Shown here in pieces: positions 26,008 to 34,150 of a DNA stretch of 64,000 nt. This DNA is from an uncultured Lachnospiraceae bacterium (lineage in GTDB: Bacteria; Bacillota; Clostridia; Lachnospirales; Lachnospiraceae), in the NCBI GenBank assembly GCA_947577185.1, contig CANPUE010000003.1, positions 1 to 64,000 of the forward strand, given 5' to 3'. The stretch's first letter is position 1; every line of letters begins with the position of its first letter. The notes under the pieces were generated by a model. That model searched no databases. It worked only from the letters and a program-made list of their open reading frames with translations, and was not told the DNA's origin. A program made the position numbers and the translations under genes.

Positions 26008-26676
26008 ATGATAAATACGATCATATTTGATTTGGACGGTACGTTATTAAATACACTCGAAGATCTGACTGACAGCGTAAACCATGCGTTAGAGCAGTTC
26101 CATTTTCCGCGCAGGACGATAGAGGAAGTGCGCGGCTTTGTCGGGAACGGTGTCGCAAAGCTGATGGAGCGGGTGATACCGGAGGGAAAAGAGGATCCTG
26201 CATACGAAGAGACGCTTTCCGCGTTCAAGGCGCATTATGCACTGCACTGCAAGGATAAGACAAGACCCTATGAAGGAATCATGGAAATGCTTGACGCTGT
26301 GAAAGAAAACGGCTATAAAACGGCTATTGTATCGAACAAGTTCGATGCGGCGGTCAAAGAACTGAGCGCTCTTTACTTTGGGGACCGCATTCAGGCCGCA
26401 ATCGGTGAGAGTGAACAGGTGAGAAAAAAACCGGCGCCCGATACGGTGTATCAGGCGCTGAGAGAGTTGTCTGCCGATGCCGCAGAGGCAGTGTATGTCG
26501 GAGACTCCGATGTTGATATCCGGACAGCGGCCAATGTGCCGATGTCCTGTATCAGTGTCTCATGGGGATTCCGCAGTCAGGAACAGCAGCTTGCAGCCGG
26601 CGCTGATCCGTCATGCATGATCACTGCTCCGGGAGAACTTCTTCCGCTTCTTTTGCGGCTTTCGGAGGAAGCGTGA
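26008..26676 (+). CDS. HAD-family phosphatase (phosphoglycolate phosphatase-like)
   Basis: The 222-residue protein carries all HAD motifs: FDLDGTLLNT (motif I, nucleophile Asp), TAIVSNK (motif II), the Lys of VRKKPAPD and VGDSDVDIRTA (motif III). A helical cap between motifs I and II places it in the phosphoglycolate phosphatase/PpaX group. The ATG at 26008 follows GAGGAGG. Its 3' end overlaps the convergent CorC-type gene by 56 bp. Confidence 0.88.
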   Translation: MINTIIFDLDGTLLNTLEDLTDSVNHALEQFHFPRRTIEEVRGFVGNGVAKLMERVIPEGKEDPAYEETLSAFKAHYALHCKDKTRPYEGIMEMLDAVKENGYKTAIVSNKFDAAVKELSALYFGDRIQAAIGESEQVRKKPAPDTVYQALRELSADAAEAVYVGDSDVDIRTAANVPMSCISVSWGFRSQEQQLAAGADPSCMITAPGELLPLLLRLSEEA

Positions 26677-27925
26677 TTAACACTTTCAGGATCCGGTTTT
26701 TGTTGATGCCCTGTGCCTGCAAAATGATGTCATTTTCAAGGCTGATGGTTTCTTTGTCTTCCGGGATGCGCTCTAACTGTTCGATCATCAGACCGCCGAT
26801 GGAATCAAAGTCTTCCGAATCCAGTTCGGTTTCCAGTGCATCGTTGATATCGTCAAGTTTCATGCCGGCCTCCACAAGATATTGTCCGGGGCCGGTCTCG
26901 ACGATCAGTTCTTCCTCGTCTTCATCATATTCATCGCGGATCTCTCCGACAATCTCTTCGATCAGGTCTTCCATCGTAATCATACCGACGGTCGTGCCGT
27001 ATTCACTCAGAACGAAAGAGATATTGAAGGAGCGTTCCCGCATTTCCATCATCAGATCGGCGATTTTTTTGTATTCATACGTATAATAAGCTTCGCGCAG
27101 TATTTTTTTGATCTGGAATTTCTCATGATCCTTTACCAGAATAAAATCTTTGATGTTGAGCACGCCGACGATATGATCGATGTCCTCATCATACACAGGA
27201 ATACGGGTAAACATGGAGGCGCGGAATGTGGAGAGCACCTCTTCATAACTCGCGGAAATGGAGATCGACGTCATGTGAATGCGGGGCACCATGATGTCCT
27301 TGGCAACGGCGTCTCCAAACTCGAACACATTATAGATCATTTCCCGTTCTTCCGACTCGATCGCGCCGCCCTCATGGCTCACATCCACGTAAGTCTTCAA
27401 CTCATTTTCCGATATGCCGGTATTTTTGTTATCACCGTCGATATGTAACAGATGCAGGATGCCGTTTGCCAGTTTATCGATCACGAAGATGACCGGAGTC
27501 AGGAGCGTCATCAGGCCCCGTATGATACCGCTGTAAAACAGGGAAATACTTTCGGAATTATTCATGGCCCATGTTTTGGGGATGATCTCACCAAAGATCA
27601 GAACGAGGATCGTCAGTGCGCCTGTCATGAAACCGACCGCATAATTGCCCCATACTCTGATGGCAAAGGTCGTGGCGACTGAAGAAGCGCTGATATTGAC
27701 GATATTGTTGCCGATCAGGATCGTGCTGAGCATTTTGCTGTATTGGTCAAGGATGGAAAGCACTCTGACCGCGCGTTTGGATTCTTCTTGTGCCAGCGTG
27801 CGCAGACGCACCCGGTTTACAGTGGAAAAAGCCGTTTCCGCCGAAGAAAAGAAATAAGACAATAAAACAAGAATGAATAAAGCAATAATTTGTATGACAC
27901 CTGTGGTATCCAATGAAAAAGTCAC
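26621..27925 (-). CDS. CNNM/CorC-family transporter (hemolysin C-like)
   Basis: A 434-residue protein with an N-terminal DUF21/CNNM membrane domain (LSYFFSSAETAFSTVNRVRLRTLA, LIGNNIVNI, FGEIIPKTWA), a CBS pair (IMVPRIHMTSI ... VYDEDIDHIVGVLNIKDF) and a C-terminal CorC/HlyC domain. The family handles magnesium or cobalt. The ORF-track start is a GTG at 27925 that almost touches its GGGGA site; a TTG at 27913 (MDTTGVIQII) has better spacing. Its end overlaps the convergent HAD gene. Confidence 0.9.
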   Translation of the reverse strand: MTFSLDTTGVIQIIALFILVLLSYFFSSAETAFSTVNRVRLRTLAQEESKRAVRVLSILDQYSKMLSTILIGNNIVNISASSVATTFAIRVWGNYAVGFMTGALTILVLIFGEIIPKTWAMNNSESISLFYSGIIRGLMTLLTPVIFVIDKLANGILHLLHIDGDNKNTGISENELKTYVDVSHEGGAIESEEREMIYNVFEFGDAVAKDIMVPRIHMTSISISASYEEVLSTFRASMFTRIPVYDEDIDHIVGVLNIKDFILVKDHEKFQIKKILREAYYTYEYKKIADLMMEMRERSFNISFVLSEYGTTVGMITMEDLIEEIVGEIRDEYDEDEEELIVETGPGQYLVEAGMKLDDINDALETELDSEDFDSIGGLMIEQLERIPEDKETISLENDIILQAQGINKNRILKVLITLPPKAAKEAEEVLPEQ

Positions 27926-28058
27926 TCCCCTTTTATATAAAATATGAAAATAGAAATGATTATAATATACCCGATCGTGGATATTGTGTCAAGTTTTTCC
28001 TGAGTCCGGAATATATATTTAATATCTTTTTAAGAATTATCACAGGAGGGAGAACAAT

Positions 28059-28433
28059 ATGGAGAAAAAGAGCATTGACAGCGGGAGAGTAATTTTTGTG
28101 TTAAAGTGTATGCTTGCCGCATATCTGCTGACAGCCGGACTTTTGCTGCTTTTGGCGCTGATGCTGTACCGTTTCGGTCTGTCGGAGAAAGTCGTTTCGA
28201 TCTGTATCATCGTCATTTACATAGCGGTTACTTTTCTGGCAGGGGTGATCGCAGGAAAACGGGCGGGGGAGAGAAGGTTTCTGTGGGGACTTGCCATGGG
28301 ATGTCTCTATTTTTTGATTCTGACAGCCGTTTCCTTTATCGTGAACAGACGTGTGGACGGCGATATCGGCAATCTGGTGACGGTGTTTCTGCTGTGTGCG
28401 GGAAGCGGAATGCTGGGCGGCATGATCAGCTGA
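28059..28433 (+). CDS. TIGR04086-family membrane protein
   Basis: A 124-residue protein with four membrane spans (LAAYLLTAGLLLLLALMLY, VSICIIVIYIAVTFLAGVIAG, then two more), with KRAGERRFLWGLAMGCLYFLI between them. This matches TIGR04086, a family often encoded just upstream of SCIFF genes in Clostridia. The function is not known; a role near SCIFF export is a guess. AGGAGGG precedes the ATG. Confidence 0.8.
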   Translation: MEKKSIDSGRVIFVLKCMLAAYLLTAGLLLLLALMLYRFGLSEKVVSICIIVIYIAVTFLAGVIAGKRAGERRFLWGLAMGCLYFLILTAVSFIVNRRVDGDIGNLVTVFLLCAGSGMLGGMIS

Positions 28434-28463
28434 AAAAAAGTGCTTTTCATGAGCCTCAAACTA

Positions 28464-28472
28464 TGGTATACT
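28464..28472 (+). promoter_or_regulatory. extended -10 promoter of the SCIFF gene
   Basis: TGGTATACT gives an extended -10 (TGn-TATACT) 62 bp before the SCIFF start, with TTTTCA as a weak -35 at 28444-28449. Confidence 0.5.
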
Positions 28473-28533
28473 ATTCCCGGTTATTAACACGGGCTGAAAT
28501 TCACAAATACAGGCTGAGAACGGAGGATATATC

Positions 28534-28677
28534 ATGAAACATATTAAAACATTAACAACAAGAGACCTGAAGGAATCTATGAAAAAGGGCGGCTGTGGTG
28601 AGTGCCAGACATCCTGCCAGTCAGCATGCAAGACATCCTGCACGGTTGGCAATCAGAGCTGTGAGCAGGCAAAATAA
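28534..28677 (+). CDS. scfA: SCIFF peptide precursor (six cysteines in forty-five)
   Basis: A 47-residue ribosomally made peptide (MKHIKTLTTRDLKESMKKGG leader, then a core with C21, C24, C28, C32, C36 and C43). The six cysteines and the leader match the SCIFF family, nearly universal in Clostridia. In the known system the maturase installs thioether crosslinks between Cys and downstream Thr; Thr residues sit in the core (QTSC, KTSC). It is too short for the ORF track. CGGAGG precedes the ATG. The role of the product is still unknown. Confidence 0.95.
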   Translation: MKHIKTLTTRDLKESMKKGGCGECQTSCQSACKTSCTVGNQSCEQAK

Positions 28678-28713
28678 ACCTGCCGTTAAGCGCAGTAAAT
28701 TACGGGTTTTTTG

Positions 28714-28739
28714 TAAGCAGCGATTTGCGTCGCTGCTTA
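28714..28739 (+). terminator. hairpin between the SCIFF and maturase genes
   Basis: TAAGCAGCGA and TCGCTGCTTA form a perfect 10-bp stem around TTTGCG, followed by TTT. It could partly stop transcription so that the peptide is made in excess of the enzyme. The rest of 28678-28840 shows no gene. Confidence 0.6.
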
Positions 28740-28840
28740 TTTGACTGTAATCAAATAATTTGCACGGTAAGTATTTTCACTGTAAATATGGCGTTTATTC
28801 ACTGTCAGACGGCTTATCGTGATGGAAGGGAGCAACTTTT

Positions 28841-30229
28841 TTGATACATCAATATAAAAATAATGGCTACAATATTGTACTGGATGTCAACAGCGGAAGC
28901 GTTCATCTGGTGGACGATATCGTATACGATCTTCTGCCCGTCGTGGAAAAAATTCTGGCAGGAGAGACAGAGGAAAAGCCGGTTGGCAAAAGAGAGATTC
29001 TTGATCAGATCGGGGAAACGGCTTCAAAAGAGGCATTGGAAGAAGCTGTGGAGGAGATTCTCGAACTGAGAGAAGCAGGGGTTCTTTTCAGCGAGGATGT
29101 CTATGAAAAATACATTGAAAACTTCGGGGAGCGGGAGAGCGTTGTAAAAGCGCTGTGTCTGCACATCGCCCATGACTGCAATCTGGCCTGTAAATACTGT
29201 TTTGCAGAAGAAGGAGAATACCATGGACGCAGGGCGCTCATGAGTTTCGAGGTCGGAAAGAAAGCGCTTGATTTTCTTGTTGCAAACTCCGGCAACAGGG
29301 TAAACCTTGAGGTGGACTTTTTTGGCGGCGAGCCTCTCATGAACTGGGAGGTCGTAAAAAAGCTGGTGGAGTATGGCAGGAGCATAGAAACGCAGCATCA
29401 TAAAAAATTCCGTTTCACGCTGACGACAAACGGTATTCTCTTAAACGATGAGATCATGGAGTTTGTCAATCGCGAGATGGCGAATGTTGTTTTAAGCATT
29501 GACGGGCGCAGGGAAGTCAACGACAGGATGCGTCCGCACCGCGGCGGTCAGGGAAGCTATGAGGAGATCGTGCCGAAATTTATCAAAGCGGCGCGCAGCA
29601 GAAACCAGATGAATTATTATGTGCGCGGTACTTACACGAGAAATAACCTTGATTTTGCAGAGGATGTGAAGCATCTGGCGGATCTGGGGTTTGAGCAGAT
29701 TTCCGTGGAGCCGGTTGTGGCGGGGGAAGAAGAAACGTATGCCCTGCGCCCGGAAGATGTTCCGGCGCTTCTTGAAGAGTACGATAAGCTGGCGTTAGAA
29801 TATTTAAAGCGGAGAAAAGAAGGAAAACCTTTCAATTTCTTCCATTTTATGATAGATTTAAAGGGCGGGCCCTGTGTGGCCAAGAGACTTTCCGGCTGCG
29901 GTTCGGGAAACGAATATCTTGCGGTTACGCCGTGGGGAGATTTTTACCCGTGCCATCAGTTTGTAGGGAATGAAGAATTTCTGATGGGAAATGTGGAGGA
30001 AGGGATCGTCCGTACACAGATCCGGGACAGGTTTAAAAACTGTAATGTATACACGAAAGAAAAGTGCAGGGACTGTTTTGCCAAATTTTATTGCAGCGGC
30101 GGCTGTGCGGCGAATTCTTACCAGTTTCACGGAGACATCAATGACGTCTATGATCTTGGCTGTCAGTTACAGCGTAAGCGCATAGAATGTGCAGTCATGA
30201 TAAAGGCCGCCTGTGCGGACGAAGGATAA
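28841..30229 (+). CDS. scfB: thioether cross-link-forming SCIFF maturase (radical SAM/SPASM)
   Basis: The 462-residue enzyme has an N-terminal leader-binding domain (about 1-95), the radical SAM motif CNLACKYC (about residue 112), FFGGEP and a C-terminal SPASM region with the Cys-rich CRDCFAKFYCSGGCAANSY. In the family it opens SAM with a 4Fe-4S cluster and makes sulfur-to-carbon bonds in SCIFF. The start is a TTG at 28841 with GGAAGGGAG upstream. Its substrate gene lies 163 bp upstream, and secDF follows, as is usual in Clostridia. Confidence 0.95.
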   Translation: MIHQYKNNGYNIVLDVNSGSVHLVDDIVYDLLPVVEKILAGETEEKPVGKREILDQIGETASKEALEEAVEEILELREAGVLFSEDVYEKYIENFGERESVVKALCLHIAHDCNLACKYCFAEEGEYHGRRALMSFEVGKKALDFLVANSGNRVNLEVDFFGGEPLMNWEVVKKLVEYGRSIETQHHKKFRFTLTTNGILLNDEIMEFVNREMANVVLSIDGRREVNDRMRPHRGGQGSYEEIVPKFIKAARSRNQMNYYVRGTYTRNNLDFAEDVKHLADLGFEQISVEPVVAGEEETYALRPEDVPALLEEYDKLALEYLKRRKEGKPFNFFHFMIDLKGGPCVAKRLSGCGSGNEYLAVTPWGDFYPCHQFVGNEEFLMGNVEEGIVRTQIRDRFKNCNVYTKEKCRDCFAKFYCSGGCAANSYQFHGDINDVYDLGCQLQRKRIECAVMIKAACADEG

Positions 30230-30248
30230 GAAAGGAGTATTTTTCAAA

Positions 30249-32516
30249 ATGAAAAAAAACAAAGCGGTTATCGGCCTGATTATTTTTCTGCTGGCGCTGG
30301 CCGGGTCGGTCTATACGGCGGTCTTCGGTGTGGGAGCAGATCAGTCGGGTTCCGCATCCAGCATCAAGTTAGGTCTTGACCTTGCGGGAGGCGTCAGTAT
30401 CACGTATCAGGTCGTAGGGGATGAAAAACCAAACGACGAGGATATGAGCGATACCATCTATAAATTACAGCAGCGTGTCGCGAATTACAGTTCGGAGGCA
30501 CAGGTGTATCAGGAAGGCGACGACCGGATCAATATCGAGATTCCGGGTGTCTCCGATGCCAATGCGATTCTGGAGGAACTCGGACAGCCCGGTTCGCTCT
30601 ATTTTATCGCGCAGACGGACAGCGACGGCAATGAAAACTACACGACGACATACGGTCTTGACGCGGAAGGAAATCTGGCCGAACAGCACGCGCTGTTAAA
30701 GACGATTGACGAAATGCTGGCGGACGGGTCGATTGTGATAACAGGTACGGATGTTGCAGATGCTCAGGCCGGCTCACAACAGGATCAGGTGATGAATAAC
30801 AGACAGTATGTCGTACAGCTGTCTCTGACCGAAGCAGGAACCGCGGCATTTGCGGCGGCGACAGAAAAAGCCTATACGGCGGGAGAGTCGATAGCAATCT
30901 ACTATGACGGTGAATTTGTCAGTGTGCCGGGTGTATCGGCAGTGATCAAAGACGGCAATGCGATCATTACGGGTCAAAACAGCTTTGAGGAGGCCGAGCA
31001 GCTTGCTTCGACGATCCGTATCGGCGGACTCAAACTGGAGCTGCAGGAACTGCGTTCTAATGTGGTCGGCGCTCAGCTTGGCTCTGATGCGATCCGGACA
31101 AGCCTGATCGCGGCAGCAGTCGGTTTTGCACTGATCGTGATCTTCCTGGTAATGGTTTATCTGGTGCCCGGTATCGCGGCGAGCCTTGCGCTTGCGCTCT
31201 ACACGGCGCTGATGGTTATCTTACTTTATGCATTTGAAGCAACTTTGACGCTTCCGGGTATTGCAGGTATCATCCTGTCCATTGGTATGGCGGTGGATGC
31301 GAACGTAATCATTTTTGCACGTATCAGAGAGGAACTGGCGACCGGAAAAACAGTGCAGTCTGCAGTGAAGATCGGATTTACGAAAGCCCGTTCCGCTATT
31401 TTGGACGGCAATATCACGACGTTGATCGCGGCCGCTGTGCTGGCGGTCAAGGGAACCGGTTCGATCCAGGGATTTGCGCTGACGCTGGCGATTGGTATCG
31501 CGCTTTCCATGTTTACGGCGATGATCGTCACAAGATTCCTTTTGAATGTATTGTATGCGCTCGGCGTGCAGAGTCCGAAAGCATACGGTGTTGCCAAAGA
31601 GGCAAAAGTACTGCCGTTTCTGCCTAAGAAGAAACTGTTTTTCGCATTGTCTGCGGCGGTCATTGTTTTGGGCTTTGTCGTGATGGGTGTCAATCAGGCA
31701 TCGAAAGGCGCGGCGCTCAATTACAGCCTGGAATTTGTGGGCGGTACTTCCACAACGCTTACATTGAGTCAGGATATGAGCATTGAAGAGATTGATGCAC
31801 AGATCGTACCGGAAATTGAAAAGATCACCGGGGACGGCAATGTGCAGACGACCAAAGTAGCAGGCTCTAACCAGATCATTATTAAGACAAGAACCCTTTC
31901 GGTCGCGGAACGGGAAACATTTAACGATGTGATGGTCGGAAACTTCGGCGTGGAAGAAAGTTCGATCACAGCAGAGACGATCAGTGCGACGGTAAGCTCC
32001 GAGATGAAATCCGATGCGGTCGTAGCCGTACTGGCTGCCGCGGTCTGCATGCTGATCTACATCTGGTTCCGCTTTAAAGACGTCCGTTTTGGTGCGAGTG
32101 CGGTGCTTGCCCTGCTGCATGATATTCTGGTGGTGCTTGCTTTCTATGCGGTGGCAAGGGTATCGGTCGGCAATACCTTTATTGCCTGCATGCTGACGAT
32201 CATCGGATATTCTATCAATGCTACAATTGTTATCTTTGACCGTATCCGTGAGAATATGAAGGATATGGGAAGGAAGGATACGCTGGAAGAAGTGGTAAAC
32301 AGGAGTATTTCACAGACACTTTCCAGAAGTGTATTTACTTCCCTGACGACGTTCTTTATGGTAGCTGCTCTGGAAGTATTCGGCGTTTCCTCTATCAGAG
32401 AATTCGCCCTGCCGTTGATAGCCGGTATTATCTGCGGTACGTATTCGTCTATCTGTCTTGCGGGCGCATTCTGGTATCTGCTGCGTACGAAAATAAAGAA
32501 GGCAGATGCAGAGTGA
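30249..32516 (+). CDS. secDF: fused preprotein translocase SecD/SecF
   Basis: A 755-residue fusion that uses proton motive force to assist secretion through SecYEG. The SecD half shows LGLDLAGGVSITYQV, the P1 extracellular domain, and IGMAVDANVIIFARIREE; the SecF half shows YSLEFVGGTSTTL, HDILVVLAFYAV and IIGYSINATIVIFDRIRENM. Twelve spans are expected. The ATG at 30249 after AAAGGAG is used. It follows scfB by 19 bp, so the SCIFF and secretion genes share a transcript. Confidence 0.96.
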   Translation: MKKNKAVIGLIIFLLALAGSVYTAVFGVGADQSGSASSIKLGLDLAGGVSITYQVVGDEKPNDEDMSDTIYKLQQRVANYSSEAQVYQEGDDRINIEIPGVSDANAILEELGQPGSLYFIAQTDSDGNENYTTTYGLDAEGNLAEQHALLKTIDEMLADGSIVITGTDVADAQAGSQQDQVMNNRQYVVQLSLTEAGTAAFAAATEKAYTAGESIAIYYDGEFVSVPGVSAVIKDGNAIITGQNSFEEAEQLASTIRIGGLKLELQELRSNVVGAQLGSDAIRTSLIAAAVGFALIVIFLVMVYLVPGIAASLALALYTALMVILLYAFEATLTLPGIAGIILSIGMAVDANVIIFARIREELATGKTVQSAVKIGFTKARSAILDGNITTLIAAAVLAVKGTGSIQGFALTLAIGIALSMFTAMIVTRFLLNVLYALGVQSPKAYGVAKEAKVLPFLPKKKLFFALSAAVIVLGFVVMGVNQASKGAALNYSLEFVGGTSTTLTLSQDMSIEEIDAQIVPEIEKITGDGNVQTTKVAGSNQIIIKTRTLSVAERETFNDVMVGNFGVEESSITAETISATVSSEMKSDAVVAVLAAAVCMLIYIWFRFKDVRFGASAVLALLHDILVVLAFYAVARVSVGNTFIACMLTIIGYSINATIVIFDRIRENMKDMGRKDTLEEVVNRSISQTLSRSVFTSLTTFFMVAALEVFGVSSIREFALPLIAGIICGTYSSICLAGAFWYLLRTKIKKADAE

Positions 32517-32554
32517 TCTCACACAAAAACAGAGAATAAATTGATATAATGATG

Positions 32555-32593
32555 AAAAAGACTGATAAAGCGGGATGCTCTGTCAGTCTTTTT
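32555..32593. terminator. bidirectional terminator between secDF and the Xre gene
   Basis: AAAAAGACTGA and TCAGTCTTTTT make a perfect 11-bp stem with A/T runs on both sides. It overlaps the stop codon of the convergent regulator gene. Confidence 0.8.
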
Positions 32594-33098
32594 CTTCCTG
32601 AGATTCTTTTTCTTCTTTTGCCTCTTTTGTTTCTTTCTCATTTCCTGCCGTTTTGGCATCGAGCGTGCGGTTATGGCACTTTATTCTCATAAAAGTAAGA
32701 ATATCTTCCTGATCTCTGTCGTCCAGAAGCTGGTAATAATATAAAAAGAGCTTCTCCTGACGGTCCAGATACTTGAATTTTCTATTGTTTTTCGGGATAC
32801 TGATATGATTCAGAAATTCATTCAGGTCGTCTTTTTCGTATCTCTGCGTGTCTTTGTCTTTGACGGCATATTCCAGATTCAGGCTTTCGCGCATGGAGAA
32901 CGCCAGAAAGCTGTCCACCGGCACCTTGTACAATTTCGACAGATTGTACAGGGAGTTCATAGGCGGTGTGATCCGTCCCGTTTCATAATGGGAATAGGTC
33001 TGTCTGGATATACTTAGCTGCGAAGCGACAAAATCCTGAGAATAATTGTAGGATTTGCGGAGTTCTCTCAAATATGTTTCCAAGTTTTTTTCACACAT
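32583..33098 (-). CDS. Xre-family transcriptional regulator
   Basis: A 171-residue protein with an N-terminal Cro/CI helix-turn-helix (LRELRKSYNYSQDFVASQLSISRQTYSHYETGRITPP, residues 10-50). The middle part resembles a dimerisation region and the tail is a Lys/Glu-rich low-complexity stretch. The ATG at 33098 (minus) follows GGAGG; the upstream extension in the ORF track lacks support. It is divergent from the secreted-protein gene at 33388 and may act on the inverted repeat in that gap. Confidence 0.85.
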   Translation of the reverse strand: MCEKNLETYLRELRKSYNYSQDFVASQLSISRQTYSHYETGRITPPMNSLYNLSKLYKVPVDSFLAFSMRESLNLEYAVKDKDTQRYEKDDLNEFLNHISIPKNNRKFKYLDRQEKLFLYYYQLLDDRDQEDILTFMRIKCHNRTLDAKTAGNEKETKEAKEEKESQEEKD

Positions 33099-33231
33099 GC
33101 TAATCCTCCATGTCAGAACTGTATGCTGCGATGACAGTGCGGTCAAGGCAGATCCCCGGCTTTGATTCAAAATTTATCAACATTCACAAAAAAGAAGGTA
33201 CAGACTGTATAAGTTTTATAGAAAAATTTAC

Positions 33232-33312
33232 TTGAAAATATATTGATAATAGCATATTATATAAATAATGATACTAATAATAGCATTTACAAATGTACAT
33301 AGAATATGTACA
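33232..33312 (+). promoter_or_regulatory. promoter and TGTACATA inverted repeat upstream of the secreted protein
   Basis: TTGAAA (33232-33237), 17 bp and TATTAT (33255-33260) form a promoter. A perfect repeat, TGTACATA-GAA-TATGTACA (33294-33312), lies just downstream of the start site region and is a likely operator, perhaps for the divergent Xre regulator. Confidence 0.6.
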
Positions 33313-33387
33313 GACAATACAACAGGTGGTTACGCGGGATATTATTCCCACGACACAAATATATTATCCAAACGAGGAGGAGTTAGG

Positions 33388-34116
33388 ATGAAAGCAAAAT
33401 TCATTCAAAGAGTGCTGACCGCAGCTTTGACGGCATCCTTAGTGGCGGCGCCCTGTCTGGGCGTATTCGCATCTGAATCTGACCCGAAAGCACCGGGCTC
33501 TGATCAGAAAGAGACAGGAAGCGCGGAAGAAAGCATGAGCGCTGCAACCGTTGAGGAAGAAGTTGTACAGATCGTCAACCAGATTGTGGCAGCAAACAAC
33601 AGCGGCGGCGGAAGTGTAAGCAGCGTTGCCCAGATTCCGGTAACCAGCTCCGTTGCAGGTGTAAAATCGACCGTTAAAGGCGTTTATCTTGCAACAAGCG
33701 TTAACGGAACTGCTATTACCACGAGCGTTGCAAACATCGCAAGCGGCTATGGTTTAAAAGCAGGCGAGACACCGAGTGCAAGAATCTACAACATGAGCGT
33801 AAAGAAGAGCCCTCTGGCAGCGGCAGCAATCGATAATGCGGCAGCGGCTATGGGCGCAACAGTAGGTCCTTATGTCAATGTGGAACTTGGCAAATTAAGC
33901 GGTGGTAAATTCAGTTTACTTCCGTCCGAAGGTGCGCCGATCACATTGAAATTCGGTATTCCCAGGGCATTTGCACAGTCCGGGAAGACTTTCGCGGTGA
34001 TCTGCGTGCGTCCCGGCGGCGCAGTGAGCGTTCTGCAGGATACCGATGACAATCCGGATACCGTTACGTTTGACACAACAGGCGGTCAGGGAGCATATGC
34101 GATCGTTAAATATTAA
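33388..34116 (+). CDS. secreted protein of unknown function
   Basis: A 242-residue protein with a clear signal peptide (MKAKFIQRVLTAALTASLVAAPCLGVFASE, cleavage after about residue 29), an acidic/Ser-rich segment and a compact Ala/Ser/Val-rich domain (about 65-242) ending in GAYAIVKY. No catalytic motif, sorting signal or family is recognised. GAGGAGGAG precedes the start. It lies at the border of the glycan locus but has its own promoter, so it may be unrelated to it. Confidence 0.75.
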   Translation: MKAKFIQRVLTAALTASLVAAPCLGVFASESDPKAPGSDQKETGSAEESMSAATVEEEVVQIVNQIVAANNSGGGSVSSVAQIPVTSSVAGVKSTVKGVYLATSVNGTAITTSVANIASGYGLKAGETPSARIYNMSVKKSPLAAAAIDNAAAAMGATVGPYVNVELGKLSGGKFSLLPSEGAPITLKFGIPRAFAQSGKTFAVICVRPGGAVSVLQDTDDNPDTVTFDTTGGQGAYAIVKY

Positions 34117-34150
34117 TTTGTCGCATCATGCTGCAAAAACTGGGAGAAGA

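Noticed and set aside
31221-32120. 299-residue minus-strand ORF opposite secDF
   Set aside because: Shadow of the conserved SecDF frame, with Arg/His-rich low-quality sequence typical of antisense frames.
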